Positions 12,038-21,266 of a DNA stretch of 64,000 bases are shown piece by piece. The DNA lies in assembly GCF_028737255.1 (NCBI RefSeq), contig NZ_JAQZAN010000009.1, positions 124,001 to 188,000 of the forward strand. The letters run 5' to 3'. The notes under the pieces were generated by a model that did no database searches, was not told where the DNA came from, and worked only from the letters and a program-made list of their open reading frames with translations. The translations under genes were made by a program, and so were the position numbers. Origin of the DNA: Actinomycetospora straminea (GTDB lineage: Bacteria > Actinomycetota > Actinomycetes > Mycobacteriales > Pseudonocardiaceae). Numbering within the stretch: position 1 is the stretch's first letter; each line of letters opens with the position of its first letter.

Positions 12038-13027
12038 CGCGCGGGCCAGGGCCCGGCGGGCGGTGGTGACGCGCTCGTCCTCGACGCCGAAGAGCTCGAA
12101 CAGCTCGACGAGGTGGGTGCGGGCGCGGTCGCGCTCGTCGCCGGCCGTGCGGGCCACCATCTGCACCAGGCGGTCGAACGCCCCGGTGACGTCCTGCGCC
12201 GCGATCTGGGCGTCGGCGGCGGCGATCTGCGCGTCGACGTCGTCGGGCGCGGCGTCCGCGCGGGCGATCGCCGACGGGTCGGCCGACTCGGCGCGCTGCA
12301 GGAACTTCACCTGCGCGAGCGCAGCCTGGGCCTCGGCGTTGCCCGGCTCGCCGGCGAGGATCTGCTCGTAGGCCTGCGTGGCGGCCGCGTAGTCGCCCGC
12401 CTCGAGGGCGTCCTCGGCGGCGACGAAGCGCGGGTCCTCGGGCTCCTCGGCCGGCTCGACCGCACCGCCGTCGGCGCGCGCCTCGGCCTCGGCGATGCCA
12501 GGCATCTGCTCACGCAGCGCGTCGAGCAGCTGGGCGATCCACTGCCGCAGCTGCGGCTCGGGCTGGGCACCCTGGAACGACGTGACGGGCTGGCCGCCCG
12601 CGACCACGACGACCATCGGGATCGACTGCACCTGGAACGCCTGCGAGATGCGCGGGTTCGCGTCGACGTCGATCTTCGCGAGCACCCACGCGCCGCGGCC
12701 CTCGGCGGCCAGCTTCTCGAGCACCGGCGAGAGCTGCTTGCACGGCCCGCACCACTCGGCCCACAGGTCGACGACAACCGGCACGGTCATCGAGCGCTCG
12801 ATGACCTCGGCCTGGAACGACGCCTCGTCGACGTCGATCACGGTGACGGGTGCGCCGGCGGCTGGCGCGGCGCCCTCGGCCGGCGGACCGGCGGGGCGCT
12901 GGGGAGCGGCGGACGACGAGGGCCGGGCCTCGGCACGGGCCTTCAGGCCGGAGAGGTCGACGGCCCCGGCCATCGCGGAGGAGAGAGCAGCGGCCTGCGC
13001 CGCCTGGCGGGAATCGGGACGTGCCAC
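12029..13027 (-). CDS. Thioredoxin-TPR protein (CnoX/YbbN-like co-chaperone)
   Basis: 332 residues. An N-terminal tail with the actinobacterial signature [15 protein letters not shown] (about 18-32) is followed by a thioredoxin fold (about 60-170) with the active site WAEWCGPCK, then TPR-like helices (about 200-332). Homologues protect or fold client proteins under oxidative stress; the mycobacterial counterpart, recalled as Rv1324, sits near glgB as here. GTG 13027 is chosen because it restores the conserved N-terminus; the open frame extends much further upstream but is a shadow of cydDC. The gene end is duplicated. Confidence 0.9.
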   Translation of the reverse strand: MARPDSRQAAQAAALSSAMAGAVDLSGLKARAEARPSSSAAPQRPAGPPAEGAAPAAGAPVTVIDVDEASFQAEVIERSMTVPVVVDLWAEWCGPCKQLSPVLEKLAAEGRGAWVLAKIDVDANPRISQAFQVQSIPMVVVVAGGQPVTSFQGAQPEPQLRQWIAQLLDALREQMPGIAEAEARADGGAVEPAEEPEDPRFVAAEDALEAGDYAAATQAYEQILAGEPGNAEAQAALAQVKFLQRAESADPSAIARADAAPDDVDAQIAAADAQIAAQDVTGAFDRLVQMVARTAGDERDRARTHLVELFELFGVEDERVTTARRALARALY

Positions 13028-13062
13028 GGACCCAAGTCTGCCACTGTCCGCAGGCGCCTTGC

Positions 13063-13380
13063 TCAGCCCTGCAGCCGCTCCTCGACCCGCGCGACCTTCG
13101 CCTGCATCTGGCCGGTGTGGCCCGGGCGGATGTCGGCCTTGAGCACGAGCGAGACGCGCGAGCCGTAGCGGCCGGCGGCCTCGGTGGCGCGGCGCACGAC
13201 GTCCATCACCTCGTCCCACTCGCCCTCGACCGAGGTGAACATCGACGAGGTCTCGTGGGGCAGCCCCGACTCGCGGACGACCCGGACGGCCGCGGCGACG
13301 GCCTCGGACACCGAGCCGTCCTCGCCGGCGGACCCGTCGACGCCGACACCGGACGGGGACACGCTGAACGCGACGATCAC
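13063..13380 (-). CDS. MTH1187/YkoF-family thiamine-binding-like protein
   Basis: 105 residues from GTG 13380 ([13 protein letters not shown]). The ferredoxin-like fold has the family signatures [23 protein letters not shown] and [11 protein letters not shown]. Members bind thiamine or its hydroxymethylpyrimidine moiety and are thought to act in thiamine salvage, but no thiamine gene is nearby. The stop lies 35 bp from the thioredoxin-TPR gene, which it precedes on the same strand; marR diverges 43 bp upstream. Fold assignment good, ligand inferred from family only. Confidence 0.8.
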   Translation of the reverse strand: MIVAFSVSPSGVGVDGSAGEDGSVSEAVAAAVRVVRESGLPHETSSMFTSVEGEWDEVMDVVRRATEAAGRYGSRVSLVLKADIRPGHTGQMQAKVARVEERLQG

Positions 13381-13423
13381 GACACCACTCTGCCACGGTC
13401 CCGCTGCTAGGTTCGCCCACGTC

Positions 13424-13927
13424 ATGACCGCGTCCACGCCGCTGCCGTTCGACCCGATCGCCCGGGCCGCGTCGCTGTGGGGCGAGCGGATCGGCGAGCC
13501 GCGGGCGATGGCCGCGGTGACGAGCGTGATGCGGGTCCAGCAGATCCTCCAGCACGCGGTCGACGGCGCGCTGCGCCCGCACGGGTTGACGTTCGCGCGC
13601 TACGAGGCGCTGGTGCTGCTGCGGTTCTCGCGGGCCGGGTCGCTGCCGATGCGGATCATGGGCGAGCGGCTGCAGCTGCACCCGACCTCGATCACCAACA
13701 TCGTCGACCGCCTCCAGTCCTCGGGCCTCGTCGCCCGCCGGCCGCACCCGACCGACGGCCGCACGACGCTGGTGGAGATCACCGACGACGGCCGGGAGCT
13801 GTGCGCGGCGGCGACGGCGTCGGTGACCGCCATCGACTTCGGGCTGGTGGGCCTCGACGACGATGAGGTCGAGGCGCTGACGGGCCTGCTCGCCCGCGTG
13901 CGTCACGCGGCGGGCGACTTCGCCTGA
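13424..13927 (+). CDS. MarR-family transcriptional regulator
   Basis: 167 residues with the winged helix-turn-helix at about 45-125: recognition region [31 protein letters not shown], wing included. ATG 13424 has no ribosome site; TAGGTT (13408-13413) could be a -10 giving a near-leaderless message. It diverges from the thiamine-binding-like gene, a plausible target, and its last 25 bp overlap the 3' end of cydDC tail to tail. Ligand unknown. Confidence 0.85.
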   Translation: MTASTPLPFDPIARAASLWGERIGEPRAMAAVTSVMRVQQILQHAVDGALRPHGLTFARYEALVLLRFSRAGSLPMRIMGERLQLHPTSITNIVDRLQSSGLVARRPHPTDGRTTLVEITDDGRELCAAATASVTAIDFGLVGLDDDEVEALTGLLARVRHAAGDFA

Positions 13928-16900
13928 GCCCGCGGCGCCGTCAGCGCGCCGTCCACGAGGTGGCGGACCTCGTCGACGAGGTCGAGCCCCTCGCCCCGGT
14001 GGGCGAGCAGGACGACGGTGCGCCCGGTGCCCGCGTCGAGGAGGTCGGCGACCAGGGCGCGGGCGGTCGCGGGGTCGAGGCCCTCGGTCGGCTCGTCGAG
14101 CACCAGCACGGCGGGGTCGACGAGCAGCGCCCGCGCCGCGGCGAGGCGTCGGCGCTCGCCGCCGGAGACCGACCCGGCGTCGAGCCAGGTGTCGAGGCCG
14201 TCGGGGAGTCCCGCGCACCAGGCGCCGAGCCGGACCCGGTGCAGGACGGCGACGAGGTCGGCGTCGGTGGCCTCGGGCGCGGCGAAGCGCAGGTTCTCGC
14301 GCAGGGTCGTGGCGAAGACGTGGTCGTGCTCGCCGACGAGGGCGACGCGGCGCCGCCAGCGGTCCCCGGGCACGGCGGCCGCGTCGACGCCGCCGAGGGT
14401 GACGGTGCCGGCGCAGGGGTCGAGCAGGCGCAGCAGCACCGCGGCCAGCGTCGACTTGCCCGACCCCGACGCCCCGGTGACGCCGAGGCGGTGCCCGGCG
14501 GGCAGGTCGAGGTCGAGGTCGCGCAGCGCGGGCCGGGCGCCCCAGCCGGCGGTGACGCCGCGCAGGCGCAGGTCGCCGGTGGGGGCGATCGTGGTGTTCC
14601 CCGGCTCGCGGGCCGGTGGGGCGGGCGCCTCGAGCGCGGCGAGGCGGGCGCGGGCGCGCCGGCCCCGGACCACGGCGGCCGCGGCGGCCGGGAGGGCGAG
14701 CACCGTCTCGCCGAGCGCGAGCGGTGCGAGGACGGCGACCGCGGCGAGCTCGGGCGACGTGCTCGCCGGCGCGGCCAGGGCGGCGGCGACGGAGGCCGCG
14801 CCGAGCCCGAGCTGGGCGAGCGCGCCCGCGAGCGCGCCGCCGCGGGCCTCGCGCCGCCGGGCCCGGGCGAGCGCGGCGGCGGCGGTGCGCGGGCGGTCCC
14901 GGAGCGCCTCGGGGCCGCGGGCGGCGAGCTCGTCGCGGGCGGCGTGGGTCTCGACGACCGCGGCGCGCAGGTCGTCGACGCCGTGCTCGAGCGCCGGCGC
15001 GTTGCGCCGGGCCGCGAGCGCCGCCACCAGCGGCGCGCCGAGGGCCGCCACGGCGAGGCCCGGGAGCAGGGCGGCGGCCACGGTCCCGCCGGCGAGGGTC
15101 GCGGCGGCGAGGAGCAGCGGGAGCGCGAGCGCCGCCACCGCCAGCGGCAGCACCCCGCGCACGAGGCCGTCGAGGCGGACGTCGACGTCGTCGGTGACCC
15201 GCGCGAGCAGGTGGCCCCGGCGCCCGGCGACCGCACCGGGCACGCGCTCGGCCAGCGCCGCCACCACCCGCCGGCGCCACCGGACCATCCGCGCCAGCCC
15301 GTCGGCGTGCGCGGTGACCTGCTCGAGGTGGCGCAGCACCGGCCGCGCGATCGCGAACCCGCGCACGGCGACCACGGCGATCGAGAGGGTGAGGATCGGC
15401 GGCTGGGCCGCAGCGCGCGCGATCAGCCACGCCGCCGACGCCGTCAGCGCCACGCCCGCCACCGCCGCGCCCACCCCGAGCAGGATCGCGAGCGGGAGCC
15501 CCCGGCGGTCGGCGGGGCGGGCGGGTGTGGGAGCGAACGCGCTGTTCGCGGCTTCTACGCGCGCGAAGTCCCCGTTCGCTCGAACCTCGGGCGCGGCGGC
15601 TGCCGCAGCGAACGCGCCGTTGGTGCGCCTAGAAGCAGCGAACCGCCCGTTCGCTGCCTCCGAGCCCGCACCACCACCCGGCGCGCCCAGCTCCACGACC
15701 CGGTCGGCGGCGTCGCGCAGGGCCGGGCGGTGGGCGACGGCGAGCACGAGCGCCCCGCGCCGGGCCAGCGCGCGCAGCTCGGCGACGACCGCCCGCTCGG
15801 CGTCGGCGTCGAGGTGGGCGGTGGGCTCGTCGAGCAGCGCCACCGTGCCCGCGGGGTCCGCCGACGCCTCGCCCAGCACGCGCGCCAGGGCCAGGCGCCG
15901 CCGCTGTCCGGACGAGAGCGAGCGGCCGCCCTCGGCGAGCGGGACGTCGAGGTCCACCTCCAGGCCCAGGCGACGCAGGAGGTCCGCCGACCCGGCCCCC
16001 AGCGCCTCGCGCACCGTCGCCGCGTGCGGCAGCTGCGGGTGCTGGCCGAGCACGACCACGTGCCCGCGCACCTCGACCGTGCCCGCGGAGGCCGCCGCGT
16101 CGTCGAGCGTCCCCGCGAGCGCGCGCAGCAGCGTCGTCTTGCCCGCGCCCGAGGGTCCGGCGACGACCACCAGCGAGCCCCCGTCGGCGTCGAGCGCCGG
16201 CACCGAGGGCGTCGCCGCCCGCCGTCCGGGGTGGCGGACCTCCAGACCACGGACGCGCACCCGCGCCCGGCCCACCGCCGTGGAGCGCACCAGGGACGAC
16301 AGGCGTGCCGGAGCCAGCACCGCGTCCCGCTCGTCCAGCACGGCCGTGGCGCGCGCGTCCTCGTGGAACCGGGCGCCCGCCTCGCGCAGCGGCCGGTGGG
16401 CCTCGCCGGCGAGCAGGATCGCCACGAGCGCCGGGTAGAGCGCCATCGTCCCCTCGACCAGCCGCACCCCGGCACCGACCGCCACGAGCCCGACCGACAG
16501 CGTCCCCAGCAGTTCCAGCGCCGTCGACGACAGGAACGCCACGCGCAGCACGCGCGTCGCGGCCACGCGGTGCCGCTCGCCGAGTTCCGCCACGGCGTCG
16601 ACCGCCCGGCGGGACCGCCCGAACAGCCGCAGGGTCGCGAGCCCGGTGACGGTGTCGAGGAAGTGCCCCGCCAGCCGCTCGCCCGCCGCCCACTCGCGGC
16701 GGGCGCGGGCGCGCGCCGCCCACCCGAGCAGCACCGCGAACACCGGCACCAGCGGCAGCGTCGCCGCCACGACCAGCGCCGACGTGGGGTCGGCGAGCGC
16801 GAGGACGACGAGCACCGCCGGCGGCAGCACGACCGCCAGCACCAGCGCCGGCAGCGTCCCGGTGAACCAGCCGCGCAGGGCGTCCACCCCGTGCCCGGCC

Positions 16901-17241
16901 AGCGGGACGATCGCCGGGTCGTCGTCGTGCCCGAGGTGCTCGAGCAGCCGCTCGCGCTCCCGCTCGACCACCGCCTCGCCGGTTCGTGCCGCGAGCCACG
17001 GCTCGAGCCACGCCAGCACCGCCCGGGCGACGACGACGCCCGCGAGCACCGCGACCGCCCCCCGCGGGACCACGCCCGGGCCGGTGACCAGCGCCGTCAC
17101 CACGCTCGCCGCGGCCAGCGCCGCCGCCACCGTGCCCGCGGCCCGGGCCACGCCGACCGCGACGAGCCCCGCGACCCCGCCGGCCGCCCCGCGCGCCAGG
17201 GCCAGCAGGCGGGGATCGACGGGCCCGCGAGCCCTGCTCAC
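13903..17241 (-). CDS. cydDC: Fused CydDC ABC transporter for cytochrome bd assembly
   Basis: 1112 residues carrying two complete ABC half-transporters, each a six-helix membrane domain plus ATPase. CydD-like half: Walker [12 protein letters not shown] (about 364), signature [14 protein letters not shown], Walker [11 protein letters not shown]. CydC-like half: Walker [11 protein letters not shown] (about 929), signature [24 protein letters not shown]. CydDC exports reductants or handles haem so that bd oxidase matures. A Gly/Ala linker (about 529-571) is encoded by palindromic elements. GTG 17241 overlaps the cydB stop in GTGA. The fusion is known in other actinobacteria such as Streptomyces. 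Confidence 0.93.
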   Translation of the reverse strand: MSRARGPVDPRLLALARGAAGGVAGLVAVGVARAAGTVAAALAAASVVTALVTGPGVVPRGAVAVLAGVVVARAVLAWLEPWLAARTGEAVVERERERLLEHLGHDDDPAIVPLAGHGVDALRGWFTGTLPALVLAVVLPPAVLVVLALADPTSALVVAATLPLVPVFAVLLGWAARARARREWAAGERLAGHFLDTVTGLATLRLFGRSRRAVDAVAELGERHRVAATRVLRVAFLSSTALELLGTLSVGLVAVGAGVRLVEGTMALYPALVAILLAGEAHRPLREAGARFHEDARATAVLDERDAVLAPARLSSLVRSTAVGRARVRVRGLEVRHPGRRAATPSVPALDADGGSLVVVAGPSGAGKTTLLRALAGTLDDAAASAGTVEVRGHVVVLGQHPQLPHAATVREALGAGSADLLRRLGLEVDLDVPLAEGGRSLSSGQRRRLALARVLGEASADPAGTVALLDEPTAHLDADAERAVVAELRALARRGALVLAVAHRPALRDAADRVVELGAPGGGAGSEAANGRFAASRRTNGAFAAAAAAPEVRANGDFARVEAANSAFAPTPARPADRRGLPLAILLGVGAAVAGVALTASAAWLIARAAAQPPILTLSIAVVAVRGFAIARPVLRHLEQVTAHADGLARMVRWRRRVVAALAERVPGAVAGRRGHLLARVTDDVDVRLDGLVRGVLPLAVAALALPLLLAAATLAGGTVAAALLPGLAVAALGAPLVAALAARRNAPALEHGVDDLRAAVVETHAARDELAARGPEALRDRPRTAAAALARARRREARGGALAGALAQLGLGAASVAAALAAPASTSPELAAVAVLAPLALGETVLALPAAAAAVVRGRRARARLAALEAPAPPAREPGNTTIAPTGDLRLRGVTAGWGARPALRDLDLDLPAGHRLGVTGASGSGKSTLAAVLLRLLDPCAGTVTLGGVDAAAVPGDRWRRRVALVGEHDHVFATTLRENLRFAAPEATDADLVAVLHRVRLGAWCAGLPDGLDTWLDAGSVSGGERRRLAAARALLVDPAVLVLDEPTEGLDPATARALVADLLDAGTGRTVVLLAHRGEGLDLVDEVRHLVDGALTAPRAQAKSPAA
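15531..15581. repeat. Palindromic element A inside the cydDC linker
   Basis: 51 bp with perfect 9-bp outer arms GAGCGAACG and CGTTCGCTC and a second partly matching pair inside (TTCGCG with CGCGAA). It is translated in frame as part of the linker between the two ABC halves. Confidence 0.65.
15605..15657. repeat. Palindromic element B inside the cydDC linker
   Basis: 53 bp with perfect 10-bp outer arms GCAGCGAACG and CGTTCGCTGC, 23 bp from element A and similar to it at both ends. Together A and B encode repeated Asn-(Gly/Ser)-x-Phe-Ala pieces of the linker. Confidence 0.65.
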
Positions 17242-18200
17242 GACACCACCCGCTCGCTCGCCACCCGCCGCCGGAACACCCAGTACGAGAACGCCTGGTA
17301 CGCGATCACCCCGGGCAGCACGACCACCGCGGCGACGGTGATCAGCTGCAGCGCGCCGGGGCTCGCCGCCGCGCCGTCGACGGTCAGCGAGAAGGCGGGG
17401 TCGAGGGTGCTGGGCAGCACGGCCGGCAGGTGCGCGGCGAGGACCGCGACGACGCCCACCCCCACCGCGACCGAGGCCGCGGCAAAGGCCAGCACCTCGC
17501 GCCGGAGCACGACGAGCGCCGCCACGACCGCCACCGCCACCAGCCCGGGCGGCGCCACGACCGCGACGAGCACGGCCACCGGGACCAGGGTGCCCAGCGC
17601 CGCCGTCCGCGACCGGGCGCGCAGCGGGCCGGTCGTGCGCAGGCCCAGGAACGTCGCGCCCTGCAGCAGGGACACCCCGATCCCGAGCGCCGCCCCGAGC
17701 AGCGCCGGGGGCGACACCAGCGGACCGAGCGTGCGGTCGAGCCCGCTGCCCACGACCTCGCCGTCGGCACCCAGCGCGAGCCCGGTCGCGAGCACGCCCA
17801 GCAGCGCGCCCCACAGCGCCGCGGTCAGCAGCGACGACACCGCGAGCACCGCGTCGCAGGCGGCGCGCCACCGCGCCGTCCCGCCCTTGCCGCGGAACTC
17901 CAGCGCCACCCCGCGCGCGGCCAGCGTGAGCAGGACCAGCACGAACGGCAGGTAGAGCCCGCTCAGGAGCGCCGCGTACCAGTCGGGGAACGCCGCGAAC
18001 GTCACGCCGACCGCGGCGACGAGCCACACCTCGTTGCCGTCCCACACGGGCCCGATCGTCGTGACGCCGGCACCGCGCTCGTGGTCGTCGCGCCCGAGCA
18101 CCGGGGCGAGCACGCCGACGCCGAAGTCGAAGCCCTCGAGGACGAAGAACAGCACCCAGCAGGTGACCGCCAGGGCGAACCACAGGGTCGGGAGGTCCAT
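17238..18200 (-). CDS. cydB: Cytochrome bd oxidase subunit II
   Basis: 320 residues, a multi-span membrane protein starting MDLPTLWFALAVTCWVLFFV. Family signatures are LEGFDFGVG near residue 24 and PVWDGNEVWLV near 50. It forms the quinol oxidase with CydA, reducing oxygen to water with high affinity. ATG 18200 has GGAG 6 nt upstream and begins 11 nt after the cydA stop; its own stop overlaps the cydDC start. Usual actinobacterial length. Confidence 0.95.
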   Translation of the reverse strand: MDLPTLWFALAVTCWVLFFVLEGFDFGVGVLAPVLGRDDHERGAGVTTIGPVWDGNEVWLVAAVGVTFAAFPDWYAALLSGLYLPFVLVLLTLAARGVALEFRGKGGTARWRAACDAVLAVSSLLTAALWGALLGVLATGLALGADGEVVGSGLDRTLGPLVSPPALLGAALGIGVSLLQGATFLGLRTTGPLRARSRTAALGTLVPVAVLVAVVAPPGLVAVAVVAALVVLRREVLAFAAASVAVGVGVVAVLAAHLPAVLPSTLDPAFSLTVDGAAASPGALQLITVAAVVVLPGVIAYQAFSYWVFRRRVASERVVS

Positions 18201-18211
18201 GACGGGCTCCG

Positions 18212-19639
18212 TCAGTAGGAGGGGACGAGCGGGCGGTCGGCGGTGTCGTCGGCCTCGGTCACGGGGGCGGGGTCGTCACCCGCGGTCCGGGCCACACGCA
18301 GCACCAGCCGGACCCAGACGACGGCGAGCACGCCGTAGACCAGCGCGAACCCGGCCAGCGAGGCCGCGATCTCGCCGGCGGTCAGGCCCGGCGACACGCC
18401 GTCGGCGGTCCGGAAGAGCCCGAACACGAGCCACGGCTGGCGGGCGGTCTCGGTGAACAGCCAGCCGGCGGTCGCGGCGAGGGCGGGCAGCACGGGCACG
18501 GTCCAGAGCAGGCGCAGCAGCCACCGGTCGGCGAGCCCGGCCAGGCCGGGCCCGGGCGCCAGGTCCCGGGAACGCCGCGTCCGCCACAGCACCCACGCCG
18601 CGACCATCGTCGCCAGCACGCCGAAGCCGATCATGAACCGGAAGCTCCAGTACGCCATCGGCACGACCGGGACGTAGTCGCCGGGGCCGAACTGCGCGAC
18701 GTACTGCGCCTGCAGGTCGTCGATGCCCTGCACGGTGGCCGTCGGGTCGCCGGTGGCGAGGAACGAGAGCAGCCACGGGACGTCGAGCGAGAAGAACGGC
18801 TCCTTCTCGCCGGGCGCGCCCACGGCGAACAGCGAGAACGGCGCGCCGGCCTGGGTGGCGTAGAGGGCCTCGGCCGCCGCCATCTTCATGGGCTGGACCT
18901 GGGTCATGACCTTGCCGAGCAGGTCGCCGGTGAGCGCGACCAGCGTGCCGCCGGCGAGCGTCGTCCACGCCCCGACACGGGTGAACAGGCGCCACCGGCC
19001 GTCCGGGTCGCCGCGACGGGCCCGCCAGGCGCCGATCGCGAGCAGCAGGGCGCCGCCGCCGGCGAAGGCCCCGGCGATGGTGTGCGGGAAGGCGGCGAGG
19101 ACGACCTGGTTGGTCAGCAGGTCGGCGAAGCTGCCCAGCCGCGCCCGCCCGGTCTCCGGGTCGAGCGTGTAGGCCACCGGGTTCTGCATGAACGCGTTGG
19201 CCGCGAGGATGACGTAGGCCGAGATCAGGGTGCCGACCGCGACGATCCAGATGGTCGCCAGGTGCACCCGCCGCGGCAGCCGGTCGGCGCCGAACCACCA
19301 CAGCCCCAGGAACGTCGCCTCGAGGAAGAAGGCGAGCATCCCCTCGATCGCGAGCGTGGGCCCGAAGACGTCGCCGTAGAAGCGGGCGAAGGCCGACCAG
19401 GACAGGCCGAACTGGAACTCCTGGACCAGCCCGGTGACGATGCCGACCGCGAACGTGATCATCAGCAGCTTGCCCGCGACGAGCGTGAGGCGCTGCCAGC
19501 GCGGGTCGGCGGGCCGGCGGTAGGCCTGGGTCTGCAGCAGCGCCGTCAGCGTCGCGAGCGAGATCGAGAGCGGGACGAACAGGTAGTGGTACACCGTCAC
19601 GACGGCGAACTGCAGTCGGGACAGCTCCAGGGCGGTCAT
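18212..19639 (-). CDS. cydA: Cytochrome bd oxidase subunit I
   Basis: 475 residues; carries the haem-binding and quinol-oxidising centre. Axial ligand candidates are visible: His18 in VYHYLFVPLS, the His in AAFPHTIAG, and Met in FRFMIGFG; GREXX-type and Q-loop regions lie around 240-330. First gene of cydA-cydB-cydDC, preceded by AGGAGGG. The upstream region shared with blaI contains TAC...GTA dyads that overlap where the cydA promoter must be, so repression by BlaI is likely (inference). Membrane protein working at low oxygen or under respiratory stress. Confidence 0.95.
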   Translation of the reverse strand: MTALELSRLQFAVVTVYHYLFVPLSISLATLTALLQTQAYRRPADPRWQRLTLVAGKLLMITFAVGIVTGLVQEFQFGLSWSAFARFYGDVFGPTLAIEGMLAFFLEATFLGLWWFGADRLPRRVHLATIWIVAVGTLISAYVILAANAFMQNPVAYTLDPETGRARLGSFADLLTNQVVLAAFPHTIAGAFAGGGALLLAIGAWRARRGDPDGRWRLFTRVGAWTTLAGGTLVALTGDLLGKVMTQVQPMKMAAAEALYATQAGAPFSLFAVGAPGEKEPFFSLDVPWLLSFLATGDPTATVQGIDDLQAQYVAQFGPGDYVPVVPMAYWSFRFMIGFGVLATMVAAWVLWRTRRSRDLAPGPGLAGLADRWLLRLLWTVPVLPALAATAGWLFTETARQPWLVFGLFRTADGVSPGLTAGEIAASLAGFALVYGVLAVVWVRLVLRVARTAGDDPAPVTEADDTADRPLVPSY

Positions 19640-19655
19640 CGTCGACCCTCCTACC

Positions 19656-19695
19656 TACGACGCTGCGTCGTATCTACGACCAAGCGTAGTACGAC
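19656..19695. promoter_or_regulatory. BlaI-type operator dyads between cydA and blaI
   Basis: TACGACGCTGCGTCGTA (19656-19672) is a perfect dyad with 7-bp arms. A second looser dyad CTACG-n6-CGTAG (19674-19689) and a third TACGAC (19690-19695) follow at once. TAC...GTA dyads are typical of BlaI/MecI repressors. Position between two divergent genes suggests joint control. Confidence 0.7.
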
Positions 19696-19698
19696 GGG

Positions 19699-19729
19699 TT
19701 GCGTTGGCAAGGGGATCGCCGTCTAGGAT
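19699..19729 (+). promoter_or_regulatory. blaI promoter
   Basis: TTGCGT (19699-19704) and TAGGAT (19724-19729) are separated by 19 nt; GTG follows the -10 after 7 nt, as expected for a leaderless message. The operator dyads lie directly upstream. Confidence 0.55.
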
Positions 19730-19736
19730 GTGTGAC

Positions 19737-20150
19737 GTGGCCTTGGGTGAGCTGGAGCGCGCGGTGATGGCGCAGCTGTGGGCCGCTCCCGGCCCGCTGA
19801 CCGTCCGTGAGGTGCACGACCGGCTCGATCGCGAGCTCGCGTACACCACCGTGATGACGGTCCTCGGACGCCTCGCCAAGAAGGGCGTGGTCCGCCAGGA
19901 GCGCGACGGGAAGGCCTACCGCTACGTGGCGGCCTCGACCCGCGAGCAGCTCGCGGCGTCCCTCATGCTCGACGCGCTCGGCGACGTCGGCGAGGACCGG
20001 ACGGCCGCGCTGGTCGCGTTCGTCGACCGCGTGGGCCCCGAGGAGGCGGCCGCGCTGCGCGCCGCGCTGCAGGCCGCACCCGCCCCGACGGGCCTCCCCG
20101 AGGTGCCGCAGCCGCGCACCGACGGGGAAGAACGCGGCCCCGAGTCGTGA
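19737..20150 (+). CDS. blaI: BlaI/MecI/CopY-family transcriptional repressor
   Basis: 137 residues from GTG 19737, giving MALGELERAVMAQLWAA, the usual BlaI N-terminus. The winged helix follows (LAYTTVMTVLGRLAKKGVVRQE, about 35-60), then a dimerisation helix region. ATG 19728 is possible but would place the start inside the -10 TAGGAT. The partner M56 peptidase lies 31 bp downstream; in the family that protein cleaves BlaI when triggered. Divergent cydA across operator dyads suggests the repressor controls bd oxidase as well as itself. No beta-lactamase gene is present. Confidence 0.9.
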   Translation: MALGELERAVMAQLWAAPGPLTVREVHDRLDRELAYTTVMTVLGRLAKKGVVRQERDGKAYRYVAASTREQLAASLMLDALGDVGEDRTAALVAFVDRVGPEEAAALRAALQAAPAPTGLPEVPQPRTDGEERGPES

Positions 20151-20181
20151 TCTAGCCCGCACCGGCCCAGACTGGGCAACC

Positions 20182-21084
20182 ATGGCCTCGGTGTGGCTGG
20201 CCGTGCTGGCCCTCGCGCTGGCCGGCCCCGTCCCCTCCGCGCTCGCGCGCGCCCGGTGGCCCCAGCGCGTGCCCCGGGCCGCCATCGTCCTGTGGCAGGC
20301 CATCGCGCTCGCCGCCGTGCTCGCCGCCGTCGGCAGCGCCCTCGCCGCGCCCGAGGAGCTCCTGCGCGCCCTCGGACCCGAGCAGCGGCGCGGCACGGCG
20401 ATGGTGGTCGCCGTCGCCGTCGCCGCGGTCCTCGCCGGGCTCATCGTCCTACGCCTGCTCGGCGTGCTGCTGCTGCTCGCGGTGCGCACCCGGCGACGGC
20501 GGGCGCGCCACCGGGACATGGTCGACCTGCTCGACCGCGCCGAGCGCAGCGCGCTCGTCGGCGGAGCGGGCGCGAAGACGGTGCTGCGCGTGCTCGACGG
20601 CGCGGTGCCCTTCGCCTACTGCGTGCCCGGGCGGGCGCCGCGGGTGGTCGTCACCGAGGCCGCCCTCGACACGCTCGACGACGACGAGCTCCGCGCCGTC
20701 CTCGCCCACGAGCAGGCCCACCTCGACGCCCGCCACGACCTCGTCCGCGAGGGCTTCGTCGCCCTCCACCAGGCGTTCCCGGTGCTCGTGCGCAGCCGCC
20801 AGGCCCGCGACGCCGTCGGGCTGCTGCTGGAGATGCTCGCCGACGACGCCGGCCGGGCCCGCTGCTCGGACACCGCGATGGCCGGCGCGCTGGAGGCGTT
20901 CCTGGCCACCGGCGACACCGAGGTCGGCGCGCGCCTCGAGCGCGTCCGGGCGCGCCGCTGCGGCGGCCGGGCCCTCGCGACCGGGACCTACCTCGCGGCG
21001 GCCGCGGTGGTCGTCGTGCCGACCGTCGGCGTCGTCATCCCCTGGCTCTCGGTGGCCCTGCCCGCCGCCGGCGTCCTGCGCTGA
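20182..21084 (+). CDS. M56-family (BlaR1/MecR1-like) membrane metallopeptidase
   Basis: 300 residues with hydrophobic segments near 1-20, 35-55 and 70-100, a cytosolic zinc peptidase loop with AHEQAHLDARHDL (HExxH) at about 173-185, and a last hydrophobic stretch at 270-300. It lacks the extracellular penicillin-sensor domain of true BlaR1, like other short actinobacterial M56 proteins, so the signal is unknown. Cotranscription with blaI supports a sense-and-cleave pair. TACGTG-like promoter signals are not evident; CAGACT lies 8 nt before ATG. Confidence 0.85.
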   Translation: MASVWLAVLALALAGPVPSALARARWPQRVPRAAIVLWQAIALAAVLAAVGSALAAPEELLRALGPEQRRGTAMVVAVAVAAVLAGLIVLRLLGVLLLLAVRTRRRRARHRDMVDLLDRAERSALVGGAGAKTVLRVLDGAVPFAYCVPGRAPRVVVTEAALDTLDDDELRAVLAHEQAHLDARHDLVREGFVALHQAFPVLVRSRQARDAVGLLLEMLADDAGRARCSDTAMAGALEAFLATGDTEVGARLERVRARRCGGRALATGTYLAAAAVVVVPTVGVVIPWLSVALPAAGVLR

Positions 21085-21096
21085 TGTCGCCTCGGG

Positions 21097-21153
21097 TCGC
21101 AGCGAGGGTCACCTCCGCTGCCTGCGAGGCAGCCAGGGCGTCCTTCGCTGCTC
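21097..21153. repeat. Palindromic repeat, degenerate copy 1 (family P1)
   Basis: GCAGCGAGGGTCACCTCCGC begins a copy related to the perfect palindrome at 21179, ending CCTTCGCTG. The centre reads CTGCCTGCGAGGCAG. Same two-copy arrangement as at 60808-60936. Confidence 0.6.
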
Positions 21154-21178
21154 GACGCACGCCGTCGCCGGGTCGCAG

Positions 21179-21223
21179 CGAAGGTCACCTCCGCTGCCTG
21201 CCAGGCAGCGGAGGTGACCTTCG
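21179..21223. repeat. Perfect 45-bp palindrome (family P1)
   Basis: Two 22-bp arms (CGAAGGTCACCTCCGCTGCC... and its exact complement) flank one central C; core GCTGCCTGCCAGGCAGC. It lies between the convergent M56 and meaB genes and could terminate both. The same core recurs at 60886-60936. The rest of the 182-bp gap shows no other signal. Confidence 0.8.
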
Positions 21224-21266
21224 TTCCCACACCTCGCGAGCCACCACCCACCACCCCGCACCACGC

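Noticed and set aside
12029-15430. Thioredoxin-TPR frame extending 800 codons upstream
   Set aside because: Upstream part is antisense-like composition over cydDC and marR; the conserved N-terminus sets the start at 13027.
13960-17955. 1331-codon plus-strand frame opposite cydDC and cydB
   Set aside because: Low-complexity shadow of the minus-strand genes; no domain and no ribosome site.
19728-19730. ATG 19728 as blaI start
   Set aside because: It lies within the -10 TAGGAT, and GTG 19737 gives the conserved BlaI N-terminus with the usual leaderless spacing.
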